From assembly GCA_025403435.1 (NCBI GenBank), contig JAJQZP010000045.1, positions 620,001-684,000 on the forward strand: a stretch of DNA of 64,000 bases, read 5' to 3'. Positions 25,201 to 37,300 of the stretch are shown piece by piece. The DNA comes from Artocarpus heterophyllus (Eukaryota; Streptophyta; Magnoliopsida; Rosales; Moraceae). Both the position numbers and the translations under genes were made by a program. Under the pieces are notes generated by a model. The model saw nothing but the letters and a program-made list of their open reading frames with translations, was not told the DNA's origin and ran no database searches. Numbering within the stretch: the stretch's first letter is position 1; every line of letters begins with the position of its first letter.

Positions 25201-25940
25201 CCTCGGCTCAAGTCTACGGGTCGGCCGTGGAGGGAGAAAAAAGACACCTCAGTGGAAAGGCGTGCAATGAAGCTGCTTTTTATTTTTATTTTTTAATGTC
25301 AAGACATTGAGACTTTTGGCCATTCTTTGTAACTTTTGACATCTTAATATAACTTTTATTTTTATTTTCTTTTGCTTATTTGTCTAATATTTGTCTATTT
25401 CATGTTCAATTCTTAATCAAGCAGTAGACTTGAGACGTTGTTGAGATTACCTTCACAAATTCCTTTAAATTTTGTTAAGCAGAATCGTTGAAAATACTAG
25501 CAAAATTCACCAAATTAGAACATCACAAAGGGAGAGATTATTGGGACCTTTAGCCTCGCCTCTCTACTACCCCATGTCAAACATTGAGTCTTTAACTCTA
25601 TTTTTGATATTTAATGACATTTTAATGTGACATTTAGAATGTCTTTAAGACAGAAATAAAAATAAACAAAATAGTTGAAGTTTAAAGAACTCCTTTCGAG
25701 TTTTGTTTCATTATCTCATAGATACTTGAAGTCGACATTATCACAGTAGACATAGCTGAAGTAGACATAAGAAAAACTAATACTGCTAGTCAAGGCGCAA
25801 ATGCTCAGCGTTCCATGGATGTTCCACACATTGACCTGCCATTGACTCCACAGTTTACATGTGGTTACCATTGTGATTGTGAGAGTTTTTGAATAGAAGG
25901 TCCTATTTCAAACAAATCTAGCCCTCCTTCTAGCACCAAT

Positions 25941-26522
25941 TGTTGACGGTGAAAATTAATCAACAATAATTCTCACAAATCATTTACAAAATGAATTATA
26001 AGTAATGCAGGGAAAACAAAGAATACCAAGAATTATAATAATTCACTCACGAGAGCTACGTCTACTTTTGCAGAGAATTGTACTATTTTGGGTGAATACA
26101 TGTACTCGGGATTCAAAAGGTCTCTTTTTTGAGGTATTTCACCTCCATTTGTGGTTACATCTTTTGTACAAAACAGTTATGGGGAAATAATAAATAAAAT
26201 CTCAATGAAATCATGAATATTCTATTTCTTGATTTCATTCCAACGACTTTCCTTTAATTCTCATTTGACTTCTCCTTATGTCTTGCACGAAGAGTGTTAT
26301 TTTCTTATTTGGAGATTTAGTTACCCTTTCCACATTTAAATTCGTGCCTTTTAAGTTTATTGAACATGGTCGCTTGGTTAGCTCGACTTCTTGTAATTCA
26401 AGGATTATCCCGACCCTATCATCTCTTAGTCTCTCGACTGACTCTTAACTTGGCTTCATAGAGATTTTTTCTTCATCTCGATTTTGGTCCTTGGGCTGTC
26501 AAGATTACCCACAAACCAAACA
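25941..26522 (-). repeat. LTR of the LARD-like element (probable 5' LTR), MITE-free
   Basis: This partner of 21469-22157 lacks the MITE. The inward neighbour on the minus strand is TTGGTGCTAGAAGGAGGG (25922-25939), a likely primer-binding site. Confidence 0.8.
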
Positions 26523-26527
26523 TCAAT

Positions 26528-27010
26528 ATATAAACTTTTTCCCCCCCTAAAACAACAACATTTGACGATATTCTTGGAATTGAAAATAAAAGGACTAATA
26601 GCTACAAGACTCCTAATGGTAGACTAGCTTTCGGAATCAAGCTCTTTGTTTTAAGACTATAAATGACTTGGTAACTAGGAACCAATGAGCTGACGAGGTT
26701 GAACTAGTAGAGACCATCTCTAGAACTATATTTTCGTGAAACATGTCAAATTATAACTTTCCGAAGCTCTTTCTATAATATCAAAAGTAGGATATCAAAG
26801 ACCAGATATCCTAATCTCTGGTGCCGGACATCAATATCTGAACTTTTTCCTAGGACAGTAACATTTGACATGACATTTTTATTTTTGAAAAAAACAGGAC
26901 TAGTAGCTAAAACACTTGTAATGGTAAACCACCTTTTGGAACCAGGCTCTTTGACTGTGGACTCTAAACTGATTTGGTGAATATGACCGGATGGGCAATA
27001 ATGGCTCAAC
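26528..27010 (-). pseudogene. Copia B pre-integrase fragment with a partial tandem duplication
   Basis: The segment 26773-27009 encodes a copia stretch ending SSDIDVRHQRLGYLVFDIL (family consensus WHxRLGHPSFDIL). A second, more diverged copy of about 150-170 bp lies at 26528-26700 and repeats features of 26830-26980, such as CTTTTTCC...ACAACATTTGA and GGACTA(A/G)TAGCTA. The tandem copy explains why GATATCCTAATCTCTGGT occurs both here and at the left flank of the LTR element. Confidence 0.55.
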
Positions 27011-27015
27011 CATAA

Positions 27016-28065
27016 GGCAGGTTAAGCAGATGCTTAAATCTCCAAATTTTCTTTTTTTAAGCCTATATTTTAATGTTCTTTATGTATCGTTTAATTTATT
27101 ATTTATATATATATTTTTAAGAATCAGAGCCAAACATTTTGGGAAATCGCCACTGATTTTAATGACCCTTAAATATAGGGATATTGAGAATTTCTTTCAT
27201 CAACCAAATATTGGAGTAAAGATGATAAAGAAATGAGAAAACTTAAAGAAGAATCGATTAAGAAAAAAAAAAGTCAAATAACTACGATGTGTTTTCTTTT
27301 TGTTTAAAAAAAAAAAAAAGAAAAAAAAAAGTGACCTTCTCCTTCTCTATTTAGAAAATTGTCCCTCTTCCTTTAGTTCTTCTTTTGTATTAACACAACA
27401 TCTCATCTCTTCCTCAAAACAAGTGTTTTCTTTCTCTAAAATCTTTCTTTTCAAGACTATAGTGCTTCTCTCTTCTCTCTTTTTTTTTTTTTTTTCCTAC
27501 AGATTTTTAGGTTATTCCTTTCTTACTAATCTATTTTTATCTAATTATTAATTATTGCATTTTGAATTTCACTTGGTTTAGGTCTTTGTTATTATCATGT
27601 ATCGTGCTGATTGTCGTGAGAACCATTGGTTAGAACTGTTTTTTTACTGTAGCATGTGAGAGCTTTACACTGTTCATAATTAAGATAGTAGTTAAAACCA
27701 CTCTTTGCATAAATATGTCTAATACCTCAGCTATTTTATTTTTTTAATATTAATTTATATGTTTTGTTATCTTCTTATCTAGGTTCTATAGACCGGAAAA
27801 AGCTTTGGTTGTTTTTTCAAAATTTGAAGTAATGGAGAAGAATGCTTTCTTTGGTAGAGAAATCAGTAATACTATTACTTTGACATTGTTATGATTTTGT
27901 TTAAGTTGTTATTTTTTTTTGTTTTATTACTTTTAGAGGAGATATATATATATATATATATTTTCATTTCAATGTGTGATATAACAAAAAAATATATATT
28001 TTTTGAATAGGCCTCTTTTAAAAATTTCGCTTAAGGCCCCGAATTATGTCAAGCTGGCCCTGCGG
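27016..28065. mobile_element. Unclassified insertion in copia B (possible non-autonomous DNA transposon)
   Basis: Copia B coding sequence stops near 27010 and resumes near 28066. The block between starts ...CATAAGGCAGGTTAAGCAGATGCTTAAATCT and ends TTTCGCTTAAGGCCCC...AGCTGGCCCTG, so the ends look loosely inverted (TTAAGC...GCTTAA). The inside is AT- and CT-rich, with poly(A)/poly(T) tracts near 27307-27330 and 27480-27496. A smaller MITE (27600-27715) lies inside it. There is no convincing coding frame. Confidence 0.35.
27600..27715. mobile_element. MITE copy, same family as at 13850
   Basis: It contains CGTGAGAACCATTGGTTAGA followed by TACTGTAGCATGTGAGAGCT and ends AAAACCACTCTTTGC. It shares the GTGAGAACC...GTTAGAACTG block with 13862-13890 and has one internal unit instead of three. 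Confidence 0.55.
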
Positions 28066-28600
28066 ATGGTTGAAGATGTTGGCTTGGTAGATCCGTCTCT
28101 AAGGCTCCCTCAAAGTAGAACCCCCTTCCCCCTGCCCTGATGGCTTGATCCTTGACAACACAAAAGAGAAGATGAAACTCAAAATATACTCTTTGGCAAA
28201 TTATACACGCTCAACAAGGTTTTAGTTATACAAGGGAATGTAGAAGATTTTTAAGAGCGAATACTCTAGAATTATTTGAAGAAGAGGATACACAAACCTG
28301 CTCCGTTCCTTATGTGCAACTTGTTGGTCCTGTAGTATTCTGTAGTCAAGTTGAGATTGTTGAGGTCATTTGTAACGTGATTGGTAGCTCCCAAGACCAG
28401 ATACCAGCTATTTTTGCTTGGAGCATTAGGAGCAGCTATCATTGTTGTCATGGCAGTTGAGTTCAAGTTTCCACGTCCATTTTGCTAATGATTGTTGCTC
28501 TGTGAGCGTGAAAGGCCATGAAAGTTACTGTCAAAACGGTAGTAGCATTGTTGGACTGTGTCCAAACCCGTCACAAAGTTGGCACTTGAGTGATTGATTC

Positions 28601-29711
28601 TCTAATGAATAATTTATGAACTTAATCATGAATTGAGCGTTTATATATTCAAGACCCGAATCAATACTTAAAAGAATTATTTATCTATTTCTTGTTAAAA
28701 AAGAATAGATTTCATCTTTTAATATTAACATTTGCAGCTACTTACTTTATTATTTGTCCAAAATATGAGAGATATGATTAAATTCCATCTTGGTCCTACA
28801 TAATCTTACTATGTACAGTACACTTATTTAATGACTCAGTACATGAATGGTTCGAATAAGATTGTTTCATTCTAAATGGAAATAACCTGCCTAGTAATGC
28901 CCAATCAAAAATTTTATACTTTAATTGAATAATTTAATTATCATAATTAATTATTATGTTACTAATCATTTTAATTATTACCCTTAAATATTTTCTTGTA
29001 TATAAGACTCATGTATGATATTTAAGGTCACATAGATAATTACAGAATTTTAATGATATTAATAAAGTATTTAAAAATACACGCACAAAATGTAATGAAG
29101 AATTTACTTTATTTATTTATAAATATGTCATTTACAAAACATTATATGTTTTGAATGCATCTATTCTAACAGTTTGAGCAATAAAATAATTTAACTTTAA
29201 GGATTTTTGTTTTTAATTTTTTAGTTACAACTTGCACTTTTAAGTTCTACGAAAACCCGTAATTAAAAGAGTTGTACAAATACTGCAGGATATTCTACCC
29301 TTACATTTCATGACGGTGAAAATATCGTGAAAAGTCAAGACTTTTAATGACTTTATTTCCTGATAGTTTTTTAACCATTGTGAAACATTTTAATCATTGC
29401 TTTTAACCATCGTTAAATCTGCTTGTTCTACCAATGCCAACTTTAATTCCTAATTTTGTGTGACTTTGAGTATAGAAACACAAGTATACCATCAATGTAA
29501 TGCTATCAATGCAATAGTGTAAGAGTTTTCCTTTCTCTATTTTGTCTTTTTCACCCTTCTTCATTCTCTATGGCCTTAAAGCCCTTGTTGTCAAGAGCTA
29601 TGGTATCAATACAAGAGTCGATTTGTATTGGTTGTCTGATTCAGATACATACATAAATTATTATATCACACAAAATCATCACTGATAGAAAACAATTTCT
29701 CAAGAAATTAC
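28601..29711. other. AT-rich spacer
   Basis: No gene, RNA or clear repeat was recognised. The sequence is AT-rich with short direct repeats only. Confidence 0.5.
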
Positions 29712-30351
29712 TGTTGATGGTGGAAAATGATCAACTTAATAATGCTTACAAATTATTCATGGTTCTTATAGATTAATGCAATAAAATGAAAAAGATGGAA
29801 GTAAAGAGCAGACACGGATTTATATTAGTTCACTCTTTAATGAGCCATTCGACTGTATTTCTCTTATCAAGAGTTCATATACAATACACAGATTTTCAAA
29901 AATAAAGGAACGGAGATGGTGTTTTTTGATCTAGGTAGAGAAGAGTTCCTGTGACTTTTTTCCTCCACTTCTCCTTTTCTCCATATCTCCCTTTTTTAAG
30001 ATGCTACAAAATGATTAGAATATTGTTAGTAAGGCAAAAATCTGCATGTTCTGTGCAGCCTTTGTGCGTAGTGTCTCTACACATGTAGAGAGTGTATAGA
30101 GTCTTATGCTAGTAGTTTTAATTTTAGGTGTATTGTCTCAACTGCTGGTCCTATCCATTTTTGTATGTTCTTCTTAGAATGATGGCCGCAACAATGGATG
30201 GAGGATACGAAGCTTGTTTAACATCGACCTCACCTAGAGTGGCGAGATCAATCGATCATCTCGACTTTCACTCTATTTGAGATTATGGGCCAAGTTGGGC
30301 CTTTCATTGACCTTGCCTTTGGGCCTTGAGCCGTCAAAATCTCCTACAACA
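29712..30351. repeat. Solo LTR related to the LARD-like element
   Basis: It starts TGTTGATGGTGGAAAATGATCAAC and ends GCCGTCAAAATCTCCTACAACA, the same terminal design as the LTRs at 21469 and 25941. The flanks ATTAC (29707-29711) and CTTAC (30352-30356) agree at 4 of 5 bases. No internal region or partner LTR follows, so it is best explained as a solo LTR left by recombination. Sequence identity to the other LTRs is moderate. Confidence 0.7.
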
Positions 30352-30417
30352 CTTACCATTCTATATATTTATATATATAAATATTTGCTACTATAGTTCC
30401 ATAACCATAGTCACCCC

Positions 30418-30793
30418 TTAGAAAGGCTGCACCATATTCCGGAAGTAGTTGAGGCCGGAGGGCTTGCCAATGGGAAGTAGTGCCAACCTCACTGGACTTT
30501 CTGCTCCTTCAGCGGCAGTGAATTGGCCGGTATTGCCAGTTATATCAGCCTTGACATAGCCAAGGCACACACTATTAACACAGATATCTGGATACTTCTT
30601 AGCCAAAAGCCTTGTGTAGGCATTCATGGCTGCTTTCGAAACTTTGTAGGCTGAAAGTTGTGTAGGCCATGCCTTTGCTTCTAATAGCCCATCTTTGAAA
30701 TCTTTTAGAAACGCAGTGAGAACCTCATCAATCCACTCTTCAGTAGGTTTTCAACATCGCTCAACACTTCTCTGGTCCTTTCATTGGGTAGTA
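30418..30793 (-). pseudogene. Extra, decayed copy of the SDR last exon
   Basis: The minus-strand sequence from the splice-acceptor-like CCAG at 30794-30797 to a stop at 30418 matches exon 5 of SDR2. It includes [22 protein letters not shown] (Tyr and Lys of the YxxxK pair kept), SVCLGYVKADITGNTGQ and LALLPIGKPSG. Two changes point to decay: a one-base deletion in the VENLTEE region (about 30748; CTTCAGTAGG here, CTTCTGTTAGG in SDR2), and P to L in the conserved PG motif. No other exons of this copy occur between it and SDR2 exon 5. It could act as an alternative 3' exon only if the frameshift were tolerated. Confidence 0.75.
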
Positions 30794-31150
30794 CTGGATA
30801 TTGGAAGACAATATATTAGACTTTGAGGTCAATATTCCCGGCAAATTGATGACATATTTTGGGACAACTTGTTAATGTCACTAGCGCATACATGAAAAAA
30901 TTATGCATGTGATGACTTTATTAGGGCTGATATTAGTGTCGTAGGTACTACACCATAACAAGATATAGTTGTCTTTCTAGAAATCCTAGGAACCATTTTC
31001 AGGGAGAAAAATAACAGATCTATTTATTTATTTAGTGAGAGAAATAAATACCGTATGTTGTTGCTCCCAAGAACCCCATTTCATAAGAGTACTCCTCTTC
31101 GTATATTTTCAATAACTTAATTTCATGGGTTTCAATTTAATGGGTTTAAT

Positions 31151-31288
31151 AGACAAACCTTAGCACCCTCTCAATTCTCTCTTATAATTTGTGTTTAATG
31201 GGTAATAATAAGTCTCAATAGACAAACTTTAGCACCCTCTCAATTCTCTCTTATAATTTGTGTTTAGTGGATAATAATAAGTCTCAAA
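31151..31288. repeat. Two tandem copies of a 69-bp repeat
   Basis: The unit starts AGACAAAC(C/T)TTAGCACCCT and ends ATAATAAGTCTCAA; copies start at 31151 and 31220 and differ at only a few positions. They lie just downstream of SDR2 exon 5. Function unknown. Confidence 0.85.
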
Positions 31289-31391
31289 CACAAACAGGAT
31301 TTATAAAAAGTACAACACAAAAGACTGTTCATGAAAATTCCCGTTCGGCTAACAAAAGTAGTACTAGAGCAATAAATCTAAAAATGTCAAA

Positions 31392-34300
31392 TCAGAAAGA
31401 TGGCACGACTTGTTGCCGAAAAAAGAAAAGGCCAGAATCAGGCTTCCCGTCGGGCAGCAGTGCCAACCTCACAACACTTTGAGCTCCTTCAGCAGCGGTC
31501 AACTGGCCGGTGTTGCAAGTTATATCAGTTTTGACATAGCCAGGGCACACACTGTTGACACACAGACTTTGGTGTTTCTTGGCCAACACCCTTGTGTAGG
31601 CATTCAAGGCTGCTTTTGAAAGTGTGTAGGCTGAGTGATGTATTGGCCATCGTTTTGTTGCTAACAAACCTTCTTTCATATCCTTCAGAAACTCTGTCAG
31701 TACCTCATCAATTCCCTCTTCTGTTAGGTTTTCAACATCGCTCAACATTTCTTTAGCCCATTCATTGGTTATGTACTGAACAAGAAAGAAATGGGAAAGA
31801 ATTAACTTTCAAGTATTAATCTTAACGCAAATTAAAATGTGCATCTTGTAAGCACTGACTGGAATTAGCACGTTCGGATTAATGCTCCTAAAGCACTTCT
31901 TTGAACAGTTTAGTAATGCTTTTGAATCAGCCAAAAGCACTTCTTTAACAAGTTTGGCCATGATTAAATCAAGAATTACTTGGGCTGGTAACTTGGACAT
32001 CAAGTTTCAATTTTGGCAAATTAGAATCCAAATCCAAAAAAAATTGTTGCAGTATATCGCCACTAACAGATGTCAATTAATTACACGCAAATGCCCCAAA
32101 TTTTTTTACAAATGCACCTTAAACTTTTTATTAATTGATGAGTTGGACTATGAACTTTTAATTTTTTTGCCTTTTAGGCCCTAGTTTGTCGCATTAATTG
32201 AGTCCATTATCGACTAAAGTGCAATGCTAAGGATTGAAAAATTAATTGTCTTAAATGTGAAATTTAAAAGTACAATAAAAAATTTTAGGGTGCATTGAGT
32301 ACATTTTTCCCTAAAATCCATCAAATAAAAAATATATATATATGCCCATCCTTTTTTTTTTTTTTGAAGTCAAACTGGGAAATTTTATTAAACTATGTTA
32401 GCCAAGACAAAACGAGAAACAAACAAAGAGGAGGTATCAACTCCTTCCCAGTCTACAAAATAAGAGAAAACAGAGCCAACTAGAGCGAAGGCCACTTTAT
32501 TTCCAACACAGGAAATGTAATGGCACAAACCACCACCAATTTGGACAAGCAAAAGCTAGATATCATAGGTAACAAGATCATCAATAGATAAAGAGGGCGG
32601 CCAATTCACCGCCCTGCAAACATCAATGGCATCCAACTCTACAACCGAAATCTGAAAACCATGTTGCGCACAGAAATCAAGACCCTTCTGAAGTGTTAGA
32701 CATCCCTAAATTTGGGCTGAAATAACCCTTCCACCTTCTTAGCTAGAGAGGCAATGACCACCAACTCGGCATCCCTTACCACCGCTCCCGGTCCCACATA
32801 AGGCACACCTTCCTTTACTACCGCAGCAACATTAAGTTTAAAATGGTTGAGGGAGGAGACCAACGCGAGTTAGAAGAGGAGCCCATTGTAGACGACGGCT
32901 TCCCTATTTGTTGGCACATCAAATACTCCCCAAAAGCTGTACCTACCGGTTCCAGGATGTCCTTAGCTTCAACACTACTTCCACTGTGTACACTATTCCT
33001 ACTATCTCATATCTTCAAAAGATGTCCTTAGCTTCATCACCTCTAGGCGTAGATCCCCAAAAGTGGCTTCTTTAACCTTTGCAGAGAGAACTGCTATCCG
33101 AAACTGACCGCACAAACTCACATGACCAGAGAGCATGTAGCGTTGTCTCATCTTCCATCTTACATATTGGACAAAAAGACTGGCAGTTTATACCTCTCTT
33201 GTTCAAATTCCAAAAGGTCGGAATGATCTGATAGAAGGCTCTCCATATTAGGATCTTGATTTTGCTCCGAATCCTCAAACTCTATAACTTAATCCACCAA
33301 ACTCGGTTAGCACCCCATGTAGACGAACTCTCTTCAGTCCGCATAAGCATTGCCTGTTTATAACTTGAGCAAACAGTATACGCTCCCTTGGAGTCATGGT
33401 GCCATATCTAACGACCAGGTAAGCTAGACCGCCCAAGAAGAATTTGCATAATCATCTCCCTGTCTATCTCCCAAAAAAAACTTCACCAAGCTTCACAAAT
33501 CCATTATCAATAAAATTACTCACACGTAAAAACCTCGTCTCCTCCCTTGGTGGGGGGAGGGGGCTCAAAGATCCTGGTCTTGGCATCCACGGGTCAAGGA
33601 AAGCATTAAATCCCTCCCCCAATCTTACTCTTAGACGCACTCCTATATTAAGAAGGCCCGCTCCCCAATATATGCTCCTTTATAAATAAGATGCGTTACT
33701 ACCAATACTAGCATCCAAAATGGAACGATAAGGGAAATATTTAGCTTTTACTACTCTTGCCATAAGGAAATCCAGGCATGTCAATATACGCCAAGCTTGC
33801 TTAACAAGCAAAGCTTGGTTGAACGCTTCTAAATACTGGAAACCTAGACCGCCTCTAAGTTTTGGAGAACATAATTTCTTCTAATTCATCCAATGAAGCT
33901 TCTTCTCAAATTCATTACCTCCCCACCAAAGTCAAGCTATCAGCGCTTGCAACTCATGACAAAGAGTGGTTGAGACACGCAAGACAATCATCGTATAAGT
34001 CATCGTCGCTTGTGCTACCCGCTTTAATAAGAATCTCCCTTCCGCCCATAGAGGATATCTTCCCCTTCCAGCCATAAATCTTCTTAAGACCTTTGTCCTT
34101 CACCAAATTAAAAGTGCTTCACTTACTTCGGCCTACAAACGAAGGAAGGCCAGAGTACTTATCATGTGATAAATTATGTTGTGACAAACCCAATACCCCT
34201 TGTACTTCTAGTTTTCTCTCCAACTTCACATTCGGGCAATAGGAAGTCATGGGTTTGTCTGTATTAATGACCTGACACAAGGTGGCTGCAAAGCGTCCCA

Positions 34301-37300
34301 AGATATCCACAATTGCATTACAATCGACCACATCTGCTTTACCAAAAAGGATGCTATCATCTGCAAGGAACAAATGACTGACTCTAGGGGCATGACGAGC
34401 GACTATAACACCAACTAAGTGTTCGCTCCTCCTCCGATTGCCAGACAAGCACCGAAAAACCTTATACACACAATAAAAAGAGATATGGCAAAATTGGACA
34501 GCGCTGTCGTAGCCCACGATGAGGTCAAACAAAACCCGTAGGACTTACGTTAATTAAGAATGAAAAATGCGACGAAGTAACATAATTCATCACCACAGCA
34601 ATCCACTTTTCGTCAAAACCCAATTTGCGCATAATTCTCTCCAAAAAGACCTATTCCACACTATCATAAGCTTTTACTCATGTCTAGCTTCAAAGCAAAC
34701 AAACCATCTCCCCCACCCATCTTCCGCCGAATAGAGTATAAGACCTCAAAAACCACAATTGCATTATCCGAGACAAGGTGCCTTGGTACAAATGCACTCT
34801 ATTCTGGAGAGATAATCTCACTAAGAGTCTTAAGGCGATTAGCCAACATCTTAGTGATCGTCTTCTAAATCACATTACATGGGCCTATCGCCCGGTAATC
34901 CAACACCTTCCAAGCATTCTTGATTTTAGGAATAAGTACAACATAAGTTGCTTTAAGTGCCTCCACCAAACGTCCCTTATTTGATACTTTCAGACACACA
35001 TCTGTAACGTCACTTCCAATAATATCCCAATGCTTCTAATAGAATAAGGCCTGGAAACCATTAGGACCGGGCGATTTCATTGAGCCCATGCTAAAAATTG
35101 CCGCTTTGACTTCCATTGCACTAAAAGGTGCTATCAGGATCCCATTCATTTCAGCTGTAACCCGAGCTTCCACCAAGTCTAGAACCGAATTCAGAGCCTC
35201 CTCAGAAGGGTGAATTCTTGAGAAAATACCAAAAAAAAATCGTTCATCCTCTGAAACTATATCACCCTCATCAGTACACCATCTTTTGTCGTTATCTTCA
35301 ACCCATCTAATCTCATTTCTGTCACGTCTTTGCAAAGCATTTGCATGGAAAACATGAGTATTTTTCTCTCCCCCTTGAAACCATTCTATCGGGATCTTTA
35401 ACGCCAATAACTTGTCTAATTCGCTTTCTTTTTGTCGAATCATTGATAGAATAAAAGCACTATCAACCCGGTTGTTCATTTCTTCAATCTGTAATTGGAT
35501 CTCTACCACCTTCCGAGGGATATTACCAAAAACCTTACCACTTCAAAGCTTTTGAACTGCCCCACACCTCCTCAAAGTTGTCAAAAGTGATCGACTGTCA
35601 CCACTAATATTTGAAGATGCCCATGAGTTCCCTACTACCTCCCAACATTCCTACTTAGTTAACCATAATGCTTCAAAAGAGGACCTCCTTTTTTTCTTTA
35701 GCCCCCCGACCTCCCGTTCCACTTCCCACTCAACTTCTAGCCTTAAAACCCTATGATCAGACCCATGGTAATCCATGTGAGACACCCTATAGCTATCAAA
35801 ATGTAGTATCCATTCCTACTACTGAGAAACCTATCCAACCTTTTGAAGCAATGTAAACATACCCTTAAGTCTTCAGAGAAGAGTCCGAGGGTGATGCCGT
35901 TGGGACCAAACAGGATCCCCATATAAAGCCATGAAACACCATCGAAATCCATTTTCCATAGTCACTAATGAGTCGATGTGAAACCTGGAGAAACTCTTAA
36001 CTTCCACTATCCAAGAGTTCATCCAAAGCACAATAAGACCACCACTTCACTCGACACTGTCTACTTGCAATCCTCCATTAAAACCCAGCCATTCTCGCAC
36101 TGAATTCTCTACCACACCAGCCAGCTTCGTCTCCATCATAAATACCAGATTTGGGGAGGTACTATGGATGAGTTTCTGTAGTTTTTCGAACGCACGAGTG
36201 TCCCGGAGACCTCATGCGTTCCACATCAAGATACCATAATGTCCGACAGGGTTGCTTGTAACCTCCACCCATAAAACTTCGTTAGTCTGATCTCCAAGAA
36301 CCGATCGCTTGTTAAACGAAGGCAATCCAAGTTGATCTAATGTAATGTTTTTCCTCCATCCACCAAGCAAACCCCCTCATCTGTTCCTTCGGTCACCTCT
36401 TCCAACACCAGCTTTTTAACAGATCTAGCTACTTTCTTCCATTTACGTTCCTTTCTGGCTCTACACGTCTCTTGTTTGTCAAAAGTACCTGTTTCAAAAT
36501 GGAATTCTTCACCCAATTTACTACTCAACTCCGAGTTGTCATGGAATACCATCTCTCGTAACGAAATAGACTCATTAGAACTACATGCATGCAAATTTTC
36601 CTTCTCATGTGGGAGAGACGTCTATTCACATGCTTCTTTAAAACATACACGTGATTTCTTAAGGGCCTTACGTGATGTCAACAGAAAAGACTCCTCCAAA
36701 GGATCCAGCTGGCCCTCCCCAGACTTACCCAAACAGCCCTCATCACAAAAATCCCTCCTTGCATGATCGGCTAAACTTCTAGTGAGGACTGAGGTAAACT
36801 GCCACCCTAGGCGTCTATCACCTCCACTTGCACCAGAGCACCTCCGCCTGTTGCTGGAAAAGCTCCTCCTGCCACCATCACCACCCTGTCAACATGGTTG
36901 ACTGCATCCCCTTGATTATCTTTCACAGTATTTGGATTCCATCCATCACCTCTTCCTCGACCTCCACTAAGGTAACTTCGACTACCACTTTGCAAACGGT
37001 TCAAGACAAAAGGCCGATTGAAAGACAAGTCTCGCAACGAGTCTGCAAACTCGGAGCATTCTTTCTCATTTGGTGTTAGCCTCTATTCCACAACCCTTCA
37101 GACCATGACCAATTTTGCCACAACCGTAGCAAAAATCTGGCAATTTTTCACATCGAAGATCTGCCCAAACCAACCTACGTCCTCGACCCATCTGCACACG
37201 AACAACTCTCCTGAGAGGTTTAGAAATACCAATCTTCACCTAGACCCGAAGGAACTTTCCAACACATCCCTCATTCGCATTCTTAACCACTGAAACACAA

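Larger units (their letters stand above)
21469..26522 (-). mobile_element. Non-autonomous LTR element (LARD-like, possibly Tat/gypsy lineage) inserted in copia B
   Basis: Two related LTRs (21469-22157 and 25941-26522) start TGTTGA(T/C)GGTGAAAATT on the plus strand and end near CCACAACA/CCAAACA. The flanking 5-mers GCAAT (21464-21468) and TCAAT (26523-26527) match at 4 of 5, fitting a target duplication. On the minus strand the sequence just inside the right LTR reads TTGGTGCTAGAAGGAGGG, which looks like a primer-binding site, so the right LTR is probably the 5' LTR. No RT, integrase or RNase H was seen in 22158-25940. The only recognisable coding remnant lies on the opposite (plus) strand. 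Confidence 0.7.
19020..28600 (-). mobile_element. Copia retrotransposon B, fragmented by later insertions
   Basis: Minus-strand copia pieces can be ordered. Gag CCHC remnant is near 28470-28580. Protease with LGATNHVTNDLNN is at 28272-28466 (family consensus DSGATNHVT). Pre-integrase lies at about 28066-28270 and 26528-27010, and continues at 21290-21468. Integrase SDWGGEYRGL and TPEQNGVVEHKH are at 20938-21132. RT with FADDT in place of YVDD is near 20230, and YRSVVGTLRYVTITRP at about 19920-19980. RNase H with HLNLTGYSHSDW is at 19305-19556. The interruptions are the LTR element at 21469-26522 and a block at about 27016-28065. Many stops are present. No LTRs of this element were identified. 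Confidence 0.75.

Noticed and set aside
29590..29625. Copia-type primer-binding site (CTATGGTATCAATAC)
   Set aside because: It is only a partial match to TGGTATCAGAG and has no LTR end before it or coding region after it.
31258..31619. Plus-strand frames over SDR2 exon 5
   Set aside because: They are antisense shadows of a conserved SDR exon.
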